NCBI GenBank assembly: GCA_009739215.1
Contig: VSJF01000004.1
Span: forward strand, 1,860,001-1,924,000
Length of the DNA: 64,000 bases
Source: Floccularia luteovirens
Lineage: Eukaryota > Basidiomycota > Agaricomycetes > Agaricales > Squamanitaceae
Direction of reading: 5' to 3'
Positions within the stretch are counted from its first letter, which is position 1, and the number at the start of each line of letters is the position of its first letter. A program made the position numbers and the translations under genes. This document shows, in pieces, positions 1 through 10,862 of this stretch. The notes under the pieces were generated by a model. It searched no databases. It worked only from the letters and a program-made list of their open reading frames with translations, and was not told the DNA's origin.

Positions 1-802
1 TAACAGCACAACCTTGCCATTCTTACGTTCTTCTTCCTCGAGTTCTGCCAATCCGCATGAGCAATTCTTGCAAGCTTTCTTTCTACGTGGAAGCGCAGAA
101 GCCGTTACAGGCTCACACGTTGGCACCGGTCTTGCCTTATCCTCTGGCGTCAGAAGCTCGTCGGCATCAATCAGAGACGTAGGAGGACTCAAAGCCCATA
201 AAGCCTTCTTTTCCTTGGAGTCAACCTTTTTACGGTTACGTTTGAGGGGGACGGATGCTGGGGGGAGCTGAACAGCAGAGAGACTGTGGGCAGGCTTTTG
301 AGCAACAACAATACCTTCGTCTGTTAGAGTAGAAAGAACATTGAATCCTGCCAAAGTGAGTTCGGATGGAAGAGATTGTATAGCCGAGGACAGATTAAGG
401 AGGTAAAGAGTTCCAAGGGGCGTTAGGCCGGATAGAAGCTGTGAAAGAAGGACAGGAAGTGTGGGAATCAAGCTCTGGTACTCAGTGGGGGTAAGCGTGA
501 CGTGTACAGAGGCGTATGTGGAGGGCTCGAGTGTTGTTGCTGATTGAAAAAAAAGCGAGATGTTAAATGAGTATGATTTTCACAAAAGTAGAAATAGACC
601 CACCCCCATCTATAAGTCTATCCAACAATTGCTTCTCTACTGGTTTGATCGCTTCCAACTCGGAGACTAGCGCCTGATATTTGCCATCCTGAGCTGTCGA
701 AAGCGAGCCAATCACCAGAGCAGAACCTTTGGCTTCTTCAGGAGCAGCACCTGTAGAGTTGAGAATTGAAGGTGGAAAAGTATAGACAGCAGTTGGAGAC
801 AT
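1..802 (-). CDS. DRE2: Dre2/anamorsin, cytosolic Fe-S cluster assembly protein (3' end cut by window)
   Basis: Dre2 (CIAPIN1/anamorsin) works with the diflavin reductase Tah18 to supply electrons for cytosolic iron-sulfur cluster assembly. Two exons are visible: 802-604 and 539-1, with a 64-base intron. The N-terminal part (about residues 1-150) has the degenerate methyltransferase-like fold sequence of the family. A charged linker follows, then the start of the Fe-S domain: a Cys in PTCEP, then after 14 residues CKNCSCGLAELEEEE, which is the family's first cysteine motif. The second cysteine motif (CPxC type) and the stop lie beyond base 1. About 246 residues are visible. The start is the first ATG of the open frame and gives a sensible N terminus (MSPTAVYTF). 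Identification is firm because of the ACKNCSCGLAE signature. The gene runs in the same direction as the upstream forkhead gene. Confidence 0.93.
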
Positions 803-1108
803 GTTTACGTGGGCAGAGAACGAAATAAAGGATGAAGTAGAGAAATATAGAGCCGGGTAAGGTTAACAAGTCAAACGATTCAAAGACTCACATCGCAAAT
901 CTTAATCAGCTCATGACATCAGCAAGCTGACAAATATCGTCCTCAAATTTTATTAACTGTCCTGTTGTACAGATTAAAAAAATCAACTGATAACGCACGA
1001 TTCGAACAAAAGCTAACTACGGAGAGCGGTGGGTCACACTATAGAAAAAGTGGTAGATAAACACCAAAACGAACATAAGCTACAGATCAATGACCACGCT
1101 GATAATTT
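803..1108. other. Intergenic, DRE2 promoter side
   Basis: This 306-base gap lies between the start of DRE2 and the stop of the forkhead gene. It holds the DRE2 promoter and the forkhead 3' end. I see no additional gene, repeat or RNA here. Confidence 0.6.
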
Positions 1109-1138
1109 TTACTGTTGCTGTTGCTGCTGCTGTTGCAT
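1109..1138 (-). repeat. Short CAG/CAA (polyglutamine) tract
   Basis: An imperfect trinucleotide run at the extreme 3' end of the forkhead coding region encodes eight consecutive Gln just before the stop. Such tracts commonly vary in length between strains. Confidence 0.8.
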
Positions 1139-2437
1139 GTCAACAGTATTAGGCTGAGGTGGTTGCATATGTGGTGGGGGCATCCCGTGCATAACTTCTG
1201 GGTTCATAGGAGGCGGCATTAAAGCACTCCTCACACGGAACAACATCATCCGATACCACTCTGGATCCACACCAGCCTTCTCTTGTTCAGCGGTGACCTG
1301 TTGTAGGTGTCCGATTTCCTTCAACCAGGCCAGTCGCCAGTTTACGTTGCCATGTTCGTCCATTTCTAGGCCTTCATCCTGGGTAATGGGTATTGGACCG
1401 GGAAGAGGGGGTGGGAAACGTAAACCAGTCATCATTTGGAAGTTGGGGTCAAAACTAGTCAATGGGTAAGTTGACAGGCTTGTTGCCGATGATGTTCACG
1501 CAAAACTACTCACGGAGGGTAAGGCGGATAAGGAACTTGCTGCCGACTAGGGCCTGTATCATCCGGGTGCATTGGAGGTGATACGAATTGGGCGTGTGGG
1601 TCGTCGAATGACGCATCACCCGGAGTATAGTCCGCATCGGGCTCTTCAGATGCGCGACCATGTTTCGCGGACTTATTCTTCTTCTTTCGAATGCGATGAA
1701 CACCGGTGCGTGGATCGACGTTTTCATTTACTGTCCAATATGATCCCTTACCACGATCTGTCAACGGGCGTGGAACTTTCTCAAAACACGGGTTCAAAGA
1801 AAGGTTATGGCGGACAGAGTTCTAGATTATTGACGTCAGATACAAGTTCACACAAGACTGTCCCGGAGAAAGATTAAAGTGTGTGATAAACTTTTCAAAA
1901 CAAATAGGAACAGTCAAACAATAACATCGCGGTCGCGACTCGCGCGTTGATACACATTATTCGAAATCAAAACAACAGCGCGTAACATGTCACAAAAAAA
2001 AAACGCCAGAAAAGGCTCACTTACTTTCCAGCCATTAGGGGCAGTTCTGAAATAAGGAAACTGCAGGTATTTAAGTTAGCACTACTTGGGTTGCTGGTAG
2101 CTATACCAACATACCCTGGACTCAATAGCATAGTAAATATCTTCCAAAAGCAATTTCTGGTTCGGTGACCCTTTTATTGCATACCTGATCCATATGTTAG
2201 CATTGTCTTGCCATGCGGGATTAAAATTCAAAAAATACAATATACATACCGGATAAGCGTTGAATATGGGTAAAATGGTTTGCTTCCTGGAGGGCCATCG
2301 CGCAGAGAATCGAGGTTAATAGGAAGACCGCCAGTGAGGTCATTTTCCTGAGGGTAGTATGAATTGCCAGACAAATCCTGGTGTTGTTGGTCTGTCATCA
2401 TAGGCTGCATGGGTTGTTGTTGAGATTGCTGTGACAT
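1109..2437 (-). CDS. Forkhead-domain transcription factor
   Basis: Five exons (2437-2250, 2184-2115, 2060-2025, 1821-1514, 1454-1109) join to 948 bases and encode 315 residues. The forkhead (winged-helix) domain lies near the N terminus, about residues 45-140. It begins [14 protein letters not shown] and contains the recognition helix [17 protein letters not shown], which spans an exon junction, then KGSYWTV in the wing region. A basic stretch RIRKKKNK follows and may act as a nuclear signal. The rest is proline-rich and low in complexity and ends in a run of eight glutamines encoded by CAG/CAA codons. The N terminus is also Q/M-rich. The gene probably encodes a nuclear DNA-binding regulator. 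The sequence does not show which forkhead class it belongs to (Fkh, Hcm1, Fhl1 or lineage-specific). Confidence 0.92.
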
Positions 2438-3300
2438 GAACCGAAATCTGACGGCTGTGAAGTGAGTACGGGACTCGTGTCAGGGTGTTTGTGTTGGTTA
2501 TGGCGGAGGGGGTGGTGGTTGAGGGTAAGCAAACAACCAGCGAATCTGCTAGCTTATGTCAGAGACGTGGGAAAGCCTTGACTCTGCGCACGGACCCTTC
2601 TACGTTTCCATTTCCACCACAGAGTAATATCCATGGCTTGTGAAGAACAACGCGAGAGTGCGAGTGCGACGGACAATGGGGAGGAGGAGGATGGGAGTTA
2701 GTGTGTCTGGAGCCACTGGGTTCAACATACCCCGACAACGTCCAAATTGTGGAAGACACGATAAAACAGAGTCCAAAGCATGTCCATACATTGTCCATAC
2801 ACACAAACAAAAATCCTCCTTTTCTGGTTATTTCTTTCCTCACAAAGCAGTTACTCCATTCATACATTTATACATACATATCTTCCAGACAACTCCATCG
2901 TGTGCAACAGTTCTTTTCCATGCGTCACGAAGCTAAACATTCATCGTATAGTATAGCCCTTAAAAATATTAATCACCGATTATGTGAATCAACCAAATTT
3001 CCATTCCATCGTGTGGGTGCCGGCTGCTTATATAGGAGCATTACGCGTCCTTTTTACACCCGATAGCGTGGTTATTCACTTGCGGTCCAATCGATGAGGA
3101 ATTAACAAAGCTTCTACCCGATTATCCTGATCTTACGAAATGCGCTGGGGCAAAAATTTTTGCGTTATTAATTAGACGCCCATGACCTGCTAAAGCAAAG
3201 TACAAATACTGAACGAATTAATGGAAATGAACATTCTCGTCCCCTACATGCTATCCACTCCTTTCTACTAAACAGAACCTGTTGGGTTCCATAATCAGAT
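2438..3300. other. Intergenic, divergent promoter region
   Basis: This 863-base gap lies between the forkhead start and the 7TM gene start. Open frames on both strands here (about 2560-3066) are short, overlap each other and resemble no protein I know. An ACGCGT box lies near 3042. I see nothing else. Confidence 0.55.
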
Positions 3301-4971
3301 ATGTCCGATGCAGAGGTTGCGCAGGCAAGATATGACAACGATGTTATCCGGATATGTCAAAGTCGGCCTGATAATGATATAACCATTGCTATCTCATTTA
3401 TGACTTTTGCTCAACAGTTATCCCTACCGTCGTTACTCTTTATGACCACTGTGAGTCTCTTTACTCCCCACCTCCTTTATTTTTACAAAAATCACAAATA
3501 TCAACAGTAATCACTTTAAATCAAGAGGCAAGTTCCATGATTCCTGATCCCCGCTTTAAAAATACCAGCTAACAGTCCCTTAAAGGTTGATTTGGTCTGG
3601 GTAAGTCGAATTCAAATACCCAAGCGTGAACATGCAAATAACACTAGCCGAAGAACAAGCCGTGGTCGAATTCAAAATTTTTATTTTTATGGGTGCGCAG
3701 CAACTGTTATCACAAGGCACCTTTCCGATTGAAAGTTCATTTCCGAGAATTAGAACCGATATTTTGGCTGCATTTTATTATTGTAAGTCGAATGATTGGC
3801 GCGTTCCTTTAAATATCAAAACTAATTTTTCTTCATAGAATAGATGTTGCAGGTGGGCAAGACTTCTATTATGGCATGTTACCCTCGGTACGACTGAATA
3901 TCCAGTTTTCACCATCAAACCATCATCAGATGAAGTAATTGTCCTGCCGTCCTGATTATATTATATTGTATGCTAATGTTCTTTGTTCAGTTGTAAGTGA
4001 ACTTCGTTAGAATTACGAACATTCTATCAGATACATAGGGTGATGTCTTCATTTGCAGTTGTAAGCGGTCTCCACAATCTTTATGCGGGGTTTTTCAAGT
4101 GACGGCATTATGAAGGCCAAACATGGCTCCAAGTTCGAATCTGGGCGATGGCGGTTGTCATATGGTCCATGCAATGTACACGTCATTTATGTGCTCCTTA
4201 TGCATCGTATGCTTACTTTTTTTTAAAACAGTAATCATGTTGTTTCGCACGTCAGCGTTTTACCATCGCCGGCCAGTGATAAGAACACTGCTTTTACTTT
4301 GTTTCATTGCCCAAATCATTTCGATATGCATAATACTGACGACTTCATTGCGCCACCTGGAAGGTCAGTGATTCAGATCCAGAACAACTCTAATTCTAAC
4401 TTATATTTTTTTGCACAGTTCACCACCAGCCATTTCCAGGCATATCATTTTGTACACCGTATAGTGTTGCTCGTCATCTATATGGCTTTTTTATTGCCAT
4501 TATTGTGTTTGATCTCATCCTCGCCATGTTCTCCGTGTGGACTGGCATAGATTACCTCAGGTTTAGACGTTCAGTGGACGGCATGGCCAAGGGTCATATC
4601 TGGGAAACCCTCTTGAAAGACAACTTGAAGTACTCTGCTATGTGTGTTTTCGTCCTTATATATGTATTCAGTACCATGGCTGACGTCTCACAGCACTCTG
4701 CTAACATACGCTTTCTGTGCTGTGACATGGGTATCATTTCCGGTGAGTGTTTTCAACGAAGACAGTACAATAGAGCCGTAAAATGTTGCACTAGGTGAAG
4801 TGGATTATGCTTTCGCAGAGCATTTCCATTGCCAGCACATGCGTCACGGGTATCCGGCTTATTCTAGATCTTCGAGAGGCATATTATTTGCCATGGACAG
4901 ACTTTGAGAATTGGAACCTTGGAAGGGTTTCCGTAGATTTAAATAATGACTGGCATGCCTCGTGCCCATAG
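3301..4971 (+). CDS. Seven-transmembrane protein, DUF6533-like (Agaricomycete family)
   Basis: This is a multi-exon gene with short introns. Recognisable family landmarks occur in order. After MSDAEVAQARYDNDVIRI comes a first membrane segment ending VVTLYDH. Next is PLKVDLVW, the conserved acidic/Trp motif of DUF6533 proteins, then PWSNSKFLFLW and NRYF. Hydrophobic helices follow (IRTLLLLCFIAQIISI and the segment ending VFDLILAMFSVWTGI). A cytosolic stretch around 4600 (LLKDNLKYSAMCVFVLIYVFST) leads to the last helix (SISIASTCVTGIRLILDLREAYY). The stop is TAG at 4969-4971. Such proteins are membrane receptors or orphans of unknown function. I could join exons plausibly only up to about 3600 and after 4400. 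The middle exons are uncertain, so the gene could be intact or partly decayed. Confidence 0.6.
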
Positions 4972-5273
4972 TGCCCAGAATTTGTTGGCAGAGTGCTTTT
5001 TGATAATTCTACCTACTTATTAGTTTATCATAGCTACATCTTATCACAGCTACCACACTGTCGTTACTGGAATTATTCATTTAGTAGATATACATATATA
5101 TCTCATCTTTTCAGTTGTGCACAGTCCTCGCCAAGAATGCGAAAGGATGTAATTTGACTCGATCTAGACTAGATACATCCATGTAACATGAACGATTGCA
5201 ATTTGGTAAGGAATCCCTAGTAATTAAACGCTGTGCAATCATTAGTGGTCGCCTACACAACACGACGGTCAAC
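4972..5273. other. Intergenic, 3' ends of convergent genes
   Basis: This short stretch lies between the stop of the 7TM gene and the stop of the FAR11/STRIP gene. It holds the two 3' ends only. The GTAAGT at the STRIP stop could alternatively be a splice donor leading into this interval, but the downstream frame stops after one residue either way. Confidence 0.5.
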
Positions 5274-8200
5274 TTACCCATATGCATACTCAACCTCATC
5301 AACACCAGCTCCAGCAGCAAACGGTCCCGATTGTTCGCGGGGAATAGGCCCCATCTCAGCTTCGTCGTCATCCAGGTCAACCGCACTAGTATCATCCAAA
5401 CCAAATGGAAGGACTGGCCGCAACCCATTCCCAGAACTCGAACGACGGCCTCCAGCAGGTGATTTTGGCAGTGCAGCCATAGTTTTAGGGCTCATATGCT
5501 AAAATTATGTTGTTCAGAACCTGTGATGTTACAACGAAAAAAAGTGGCGTTGTACTGACTTCCCAATTATTTAGGTTCTCATCAACCACGTCTCGGTCAT
5601 CCCGGCTTAGATCGAGCCGAGCATCGTCTCCTAGGTCTCCTATAGAATCAATACTTCCTGTATCACTTATGCCATCTGCCATTTCAGATGCATAAGCAGG
5701 GAGGCGGTGCCAAGCTGAGGTGCCGCCAAATAGTTGTTGTCCTTCTGTGGGCTGTTCATCAGACCATCCCAGACCAGAAAGGTAATCTTCGTATTCTTCC
5801 TCAAATGCTATGTCTTCGGTTATATATGGAAGGAAGATAGAAGGATCGGGCGCTTGTGAACGAGAGGGTGGGAAGACATCCGCATCAACCATATTCGGCG
5901 TACCCATTGGTCGAATAAGACCTGACAGTTCTGGACCAGGATGAAGACCCTCGAGGTGATGAGACATACTTCCAGACCTTCTGTGGACAGGACCATGTTG
6001 AACCGAAGTTGCTGCTGCGCCGTATCTCTTCGTGTTATCTATTTTTATTATTCAAAAAAAAAACATGAATTCCCAGCGTGCCATGTGAAAACATCAACGC
6101 CACATACAAAATTTTACAAGGTGGCGCAAAGCCTGTTCTTGTGCCTAACAAATACATGTTAGCAGGTGATTCTCCAAACAAAGGTTTGACTAACTTGTGC
6201 ATCAGAAACATCATCAACCTCGGTTCCAGTAAGCCACTCATCTCGTAAATCTGGACGGCAATTGAGATATATGGAAGTAATGACTTTCATATTTGCTACA
6301 GTAAAAAGAAAATCAGATGTGAATATAAAAATAGGAAGGTATATCTTACATTGCCGCCATTTCCTACCACAAAAGGGAACTTGACTCTTCAGAAGTTTGA
6401 GTATGTGCAGTTGTAGCATTGGATGCATGACTCGAAGTACACGTTTTAAAACAGCCTAATGTTTGGATGAGAATCAGCCATGCAATAATAACATTGATCA
6501 AAAAACCAAAAAATCATACCGAACTCTTGTATTGAACAAGCATCCAGATGCGATGTGAACGACCCTTTGACAGCTTCTGCATAATTTTTGCGAAGTTTAT
6601 CGTAGAGAAGAAGTTCCTCCAAGAATATTCTGTAACTTGTTCAATTTCCTCTTCATGTTTCTCACCGTTCGGAAGATTGATCACTTTAGTGACAGTATGC
6701 CGAGGTGGTTTAATCATTTCATCTTCTGGTCTCGTTGGTTGTGGATTTCTGGCAAAATTAGTAAGGCAATAACGGAAAAAGCTGAAAAATAGTTTAGCAA
6801 TCAAGAGACAGACATTTTAGGAGTACCTACTTGTTCTCGGGGGAATCAGCCTTCGAAACCACAGAAGCAGATACCTCTTGCAGTCCAAACATCTTCAAGA
6901 TCAATAGGAGACAGTTGGTGTCAAGCAGATGTTGTCCTAAATGATGAAACTTCATAACATCTGACGAGAATGTCTGTAAAGTTTTACAAACTATGGAAAT
7001 AAGTCCACTTACGAGATACCTTGAACCATTTCAGAACTATCAACAGAATGGCAGAGACAGCCTTTGACGTTATTTCGCGGTGCCTGGTAACATCTATTTC
7101 ATCCAATGTAGGTGGAGGTGCTATGGGCTGTTCCTGGGCTGCTTCAGGTGAGTAAAGTGCTGACGAGGGGTTGAAGGGGCTATTACGTGACCCGACACCA
7201 GGAGGAAATACAGAGGAGGAGGAGGACTGAGGACCCTGCATATTTGTACTAGCTGAAACAGTAGCCAACAAGAGTTTGAGGAGTACTAGTACCCAGCCGG
7301 ATAGCATAGGTATGACGGCGCTCTTCAGATGGTCAGCATTTGGGGTCCAGGATTCTTGAAATAGGTTACATACATAGATCTGTTCGACTCTCTTTAAGCG
7401 CACCAGATCTTCCTTCCTCTCTCTAGCTTTCCGCTTGTCGGATATTGTTTTGGCATTCTTCATAGCCTCTTCAGCTTCCGCAATCTTCGCATCCAGTAGA
7501 GCAATATCTGGTAATGGCTCTCCATTCTCATCCTTGCAACAGATTAGACGGATGAATGTACAAACCACAATATTTACCTACATCCAAGCTTGACTTGAAA
7601 GTGGATGATTCAAACTCTCTTCCGGGGCCCGGCATATGCTCTAATCCACTCTCTGCGATCATACAATCCTCCCTTGTCTTCCACATCTGCAGAAGCGCTA
7701 GGCTCACGTACATGTGCTTATTGAAGAGCTTATCAGCTTCTTCGATAGCGAATGGTACAAGCTTAGTATCCTTTCCGTATCTGCCGGAGAATGGGAATAG
7801 GAACGGACGGGTCTGGTCTGTTTGGAATTGTTGCTTTTTGGGCTTTGGAGATGGCGGAGGAGAGGGTGCTGGGGTAGCTGGCTGAGGGTTCTGTCTATAT
7901 GGGCCATTTTGGTTCATTTGTTGTTGGTTATGGAATTGGGCATGCGAGTTTTGTATATTGTGTTGTGACGAGTCCGTATCATCATGGTGATAGTGGTGTC
8001 GAATGGGGATTGGAGAATATGCGTGGGCTAATCGTGAAGTAAAAAGAGTGGGGTTGGATTTCACAATAGGAGTATCTATTAATGCGGGAGGAGGTTGTGA
8101 AGGTGGAATGAATGTAGGATATTTGACAGAAGTCTCCTGACGGAAACCCTCAATCTCGAGAGGAGACGACTTGATCCTATCATCTAGCATATAATCTGTT

Positions 8201-9434
8201 TTTGCAATGGCCCAAATATGAACGTATGATATGTACCTTCTTCAGCTGTAGTAGGAAGGTTTGCTAGTTCCCGTGCCAGCTTCTTTACACGTGCGTGATC
8301 CCGTATACCACCCCAGCACGTTAGAAGTGTTTTCCATAATAATAACAGGAGCTACGAGTGTGTAAATTTAGATAGCAGTTGGCAGAAGAGGCTCGGAACA
8401 GACCTTCTTGATCGGATACCCTTTGGCACTCTTATCTCGGAGCCCAGAAACGACATTGAAGAGATAGACTGGTAGTGGGGGATCCAGACTCACTAAAAGT
8501 CCCTTAGTAAGTGGTTGGCAGGCTATAGCAGAGTAGATACCCACTAAGTTCGTCAGCAAAATCATCGTGACCCTTGAAAACCTCGATGAGATGATACAAC
8601 ATGCCCAAATATACAGATATTTCCGTCAGGACTTCTTCAATGAAATCCATTCTTTCTGTCTGCGATATATTAAGATGTATCGCGTCTTGATCCGTGAGAC
8701 TGCTGCAGATATCGGAATTGAATCATGAAGTTCGGATGAGAAGGGAAGAGGGGATACAAACCACAGTAGATCGTGTTTATGACTAGCAATCTTCAGGGCT
8801 TCTATAATCGTGCTTACACCATTCGCAGAGCGCACAATTTTACAGTTTTCAAAGATCCAGTGCAATTGATGTTCAGGGGAAACAGCCTCCGCGAATGTTC
8901 CTGTGTATGAAGTTCGTTACAATGTCATAAGGAAAATTTCTCCCGCACCTTGGATAACATAGAATAATCGACGGGCATTTGTAAATCTGACTTCAGCGTC
9001 ACGATGCTCTAAGCTTTCCAAGTGTAGCTCTACTTGTGATCGTCTCTCAGCAGGAGATGCTTTAGTCCACTCTATTATTGACGGTAAGCGGTGTTATTTT
9101 TTTGCATACGCTAACTTGTAAATACCAGCTGTGAACGACCCCTCCCAAGCTTTGAGATTCTCTGCAACTTGAGGCATCTCGATATAAGAATAGAATTCCT
9201 CTATCTCGTTCATAACTGTATCTTCGTCATCATATTTGAAGTCGAACCATGATTGCTGAAGTTGTACACCGTTAGTTGGTTAGAAAGTTGTGGATAGTAT
9301 GGATAGATAATTTCACGAACTTTTGGTTTTGGATTGGACCCAACCATGGCCTTGAGTTGACCAAGTGTTATGGAATCGAGCCCATTGGCCGGTTGCACCA
9401 AATTTGACGTGTTATCTTGTGATAGTGCATTCAT
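5274..9434 (-). CDS. FAR11: Far11/STRIP protein, STRIPAK complex subunit
   Basis: Striatin-interacting protein (yeast Far11, animal STRIP1/2) is the scaffold of STRIPAK, a PP2A phosphatase complex that controls cell fusion, polarity and growth in fungi. The gene has about a dozen exons. The N1221 domain begins in exon 1 (9434-9321, LGQLKAMVGSNPKPK) and continues in exon 2 with FDFKYDDEDTV, MNEIEEFYSYIEMPQ and WEGSFT. Later blocks include RRLFYVIQGTF, HQLHWIFENCKIVR and LDPPLPVYLFNVVSGLRDK. The DUF3402 half lies at about 8190-5500 and includes GRYGKDTKLVPFAIEEADKL, a charged helix (DISDKRKARERKED) and hydrophobic helices. The protein ends VEYAYG-stop and is about 1,000 residues long. Pro-rich low-complexity inserts occur near 7200 and 7900. 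The start is the first Met preceding the conserved block. Confidence 0.9.
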
Positions 9435-10372
9435 AAATGCAGAGATTGAATTGTTTTATGTTCGTTTAGTATAGTAAGTAGTAAGTATGGATTCGGAGAT
9501 CACATGTTTGGCGAAAGCTTCAAAATCAAACGGAAATGAGTCATGACATTGACATTGATATTTATGACACAATACAATCCAGCTGGCCAGCTGATGTGAT
9601 GCGTGAATTGAATGATAGTCGGTTGGAACAATTATATTACATACAGACATACCCAGAGCAGAGGTCCCATGGTACAAATGTGATACATGTGCCTGTGTGA
9701 GAAGCTATTGTAACAAAGGTGCGACAAGCCACTTAGACCTTCGCTTGCGCCATGTATGTAACTATCAAATTTGAATGAAAATAGGTCGATAAATGACCCT
9801 GGCAAGGAATTAAGAGGTAGTACTTGTGTTTGGGTATTGGACGTCAAAAACTGCCCGCCAGATGACATAAATGGTTGCTTGTGATTGGTAACCATACGAG
9901 ATGGTAGTTTATGCGGTCCTTGATTACGGCACAGTAGATCTGTACTTAAATTTAGAGGCTACGGTAAATGTATGTACATGGAAACAGTTGGGTTATGCCG
10001 CATGACAAGACAATGCTTGTCACCAGCAGCGATTATGAATAGACTCAGGTCCCATTTGACTGGTACCAGAGAAAGAGTAGGAAGAAGGATTACGGTAATA
10101 GCCGACGCTTCCGCATGAGAGTATTAAATCAAGAGACACATGCATGAGGCCTGGAGGTCCGGGGAGAATGCCAAGCGAAGAGATGGCAGCTGGATAGTGG
10201 ATAGGACAGAGATTTTGTTTGAAGGTATGATGGATCCGCGGGTTGGGATGAATCGATAAGACACATACTGTGAATGTTGGAAGGACACGAGACGATTGCT
10301 TGATAATCAAAGCGGTTGAACATTAGAGAGAGGACTGGAGTCATCGGTAAGGAGCATATTACATAAGCGTGC
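9435..10372. other. Intergenic, FAR11 upstream region
   Basis: This is about 940 bases upstream of FAR11 and of the TATA-like box of the cyclin gene. Short open frames at 9456-9895 and 10020-10495 overlap one another and show no recognisable protein features. I see no RNA gene or repeat. Confidence 0.55.
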
Positions 10373-10862
10373 TATATAAGAAAGAAAGTTTTGTTTCGTC
10401 GATTTTCCCGCATTCTCCAACCACCAGGCGGATCGACCCTCTTCTGTCGATTCCAGTTGCCAGGTCTCTTCCTCTCCATCCCATCCACCCGACAACTTAG
10501 GCTAGACCGAAGAGGGCACGTTTTCCCACTTCAAAGTATTGTGAAAAGCAAAGCCAGCTGGTCTACAGGCAGCCACCCTCAGCTCAACTACTGCCCTTTT
10601 CCTTTACTTCCTCTTTACAAAAGGCACGCCTTCGCTGTGCGTCCGCCAATCCATCCTATTTTTCCTCGTCAGCCTCTCTCGACTGTTTCTTTTTCCTATT
10701 TTTTTTCCCCCACTAGTTTACGACAGACTTTACGACTACCCTCTTCCTCTTACTCCAGCTTCTCCTTGATTCAGAAGGGAGCTCGTCTAAGATCAGAGTC
10801 TATAGTCATCTGCACAAGTTTCGTGTGGTGACTGTTTCTCTAATCAAACCCCCCAATTGCAA
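10373..10862 (+). promoter_or_regulatory. TATA-like box and long pyrimidine-rich ATG-free leader of the cyclin gene
   Basis: A TATATAAG box at 10373-10380 is followed by about 480 bases rich in C and T on the plus strand, including a T-run then C-run near 10695. I find no ATG between about 10280 and the proposed initiator at 10863. That pattern fits a long 5' untranslated leader with selection against upstream starts. Open reading in one frame (10391-10831) has no ATG and is probably not translated. Confidence 0.6.

Noticed and set aside
2559..3066. Four overlapping frames of about 70-120 codons
   Set aside because: The strands contradict each other and no protein features appear; treated as promoter DNA.
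4123..4150. GTTCGAATC, a tRNA T-loop-like word
   Set aside because: The flanking five-base stem has a mismatch, no acceptor or anticodon arm is found, and the bases fit coding sequence of the 7TM gene.
10391..10831. A 146-codon plus-strand frame before the cyclin gene
   Set aside because: It contains no ATG and sits in a pyrimidine-rich leader, so it is read as untranslated.
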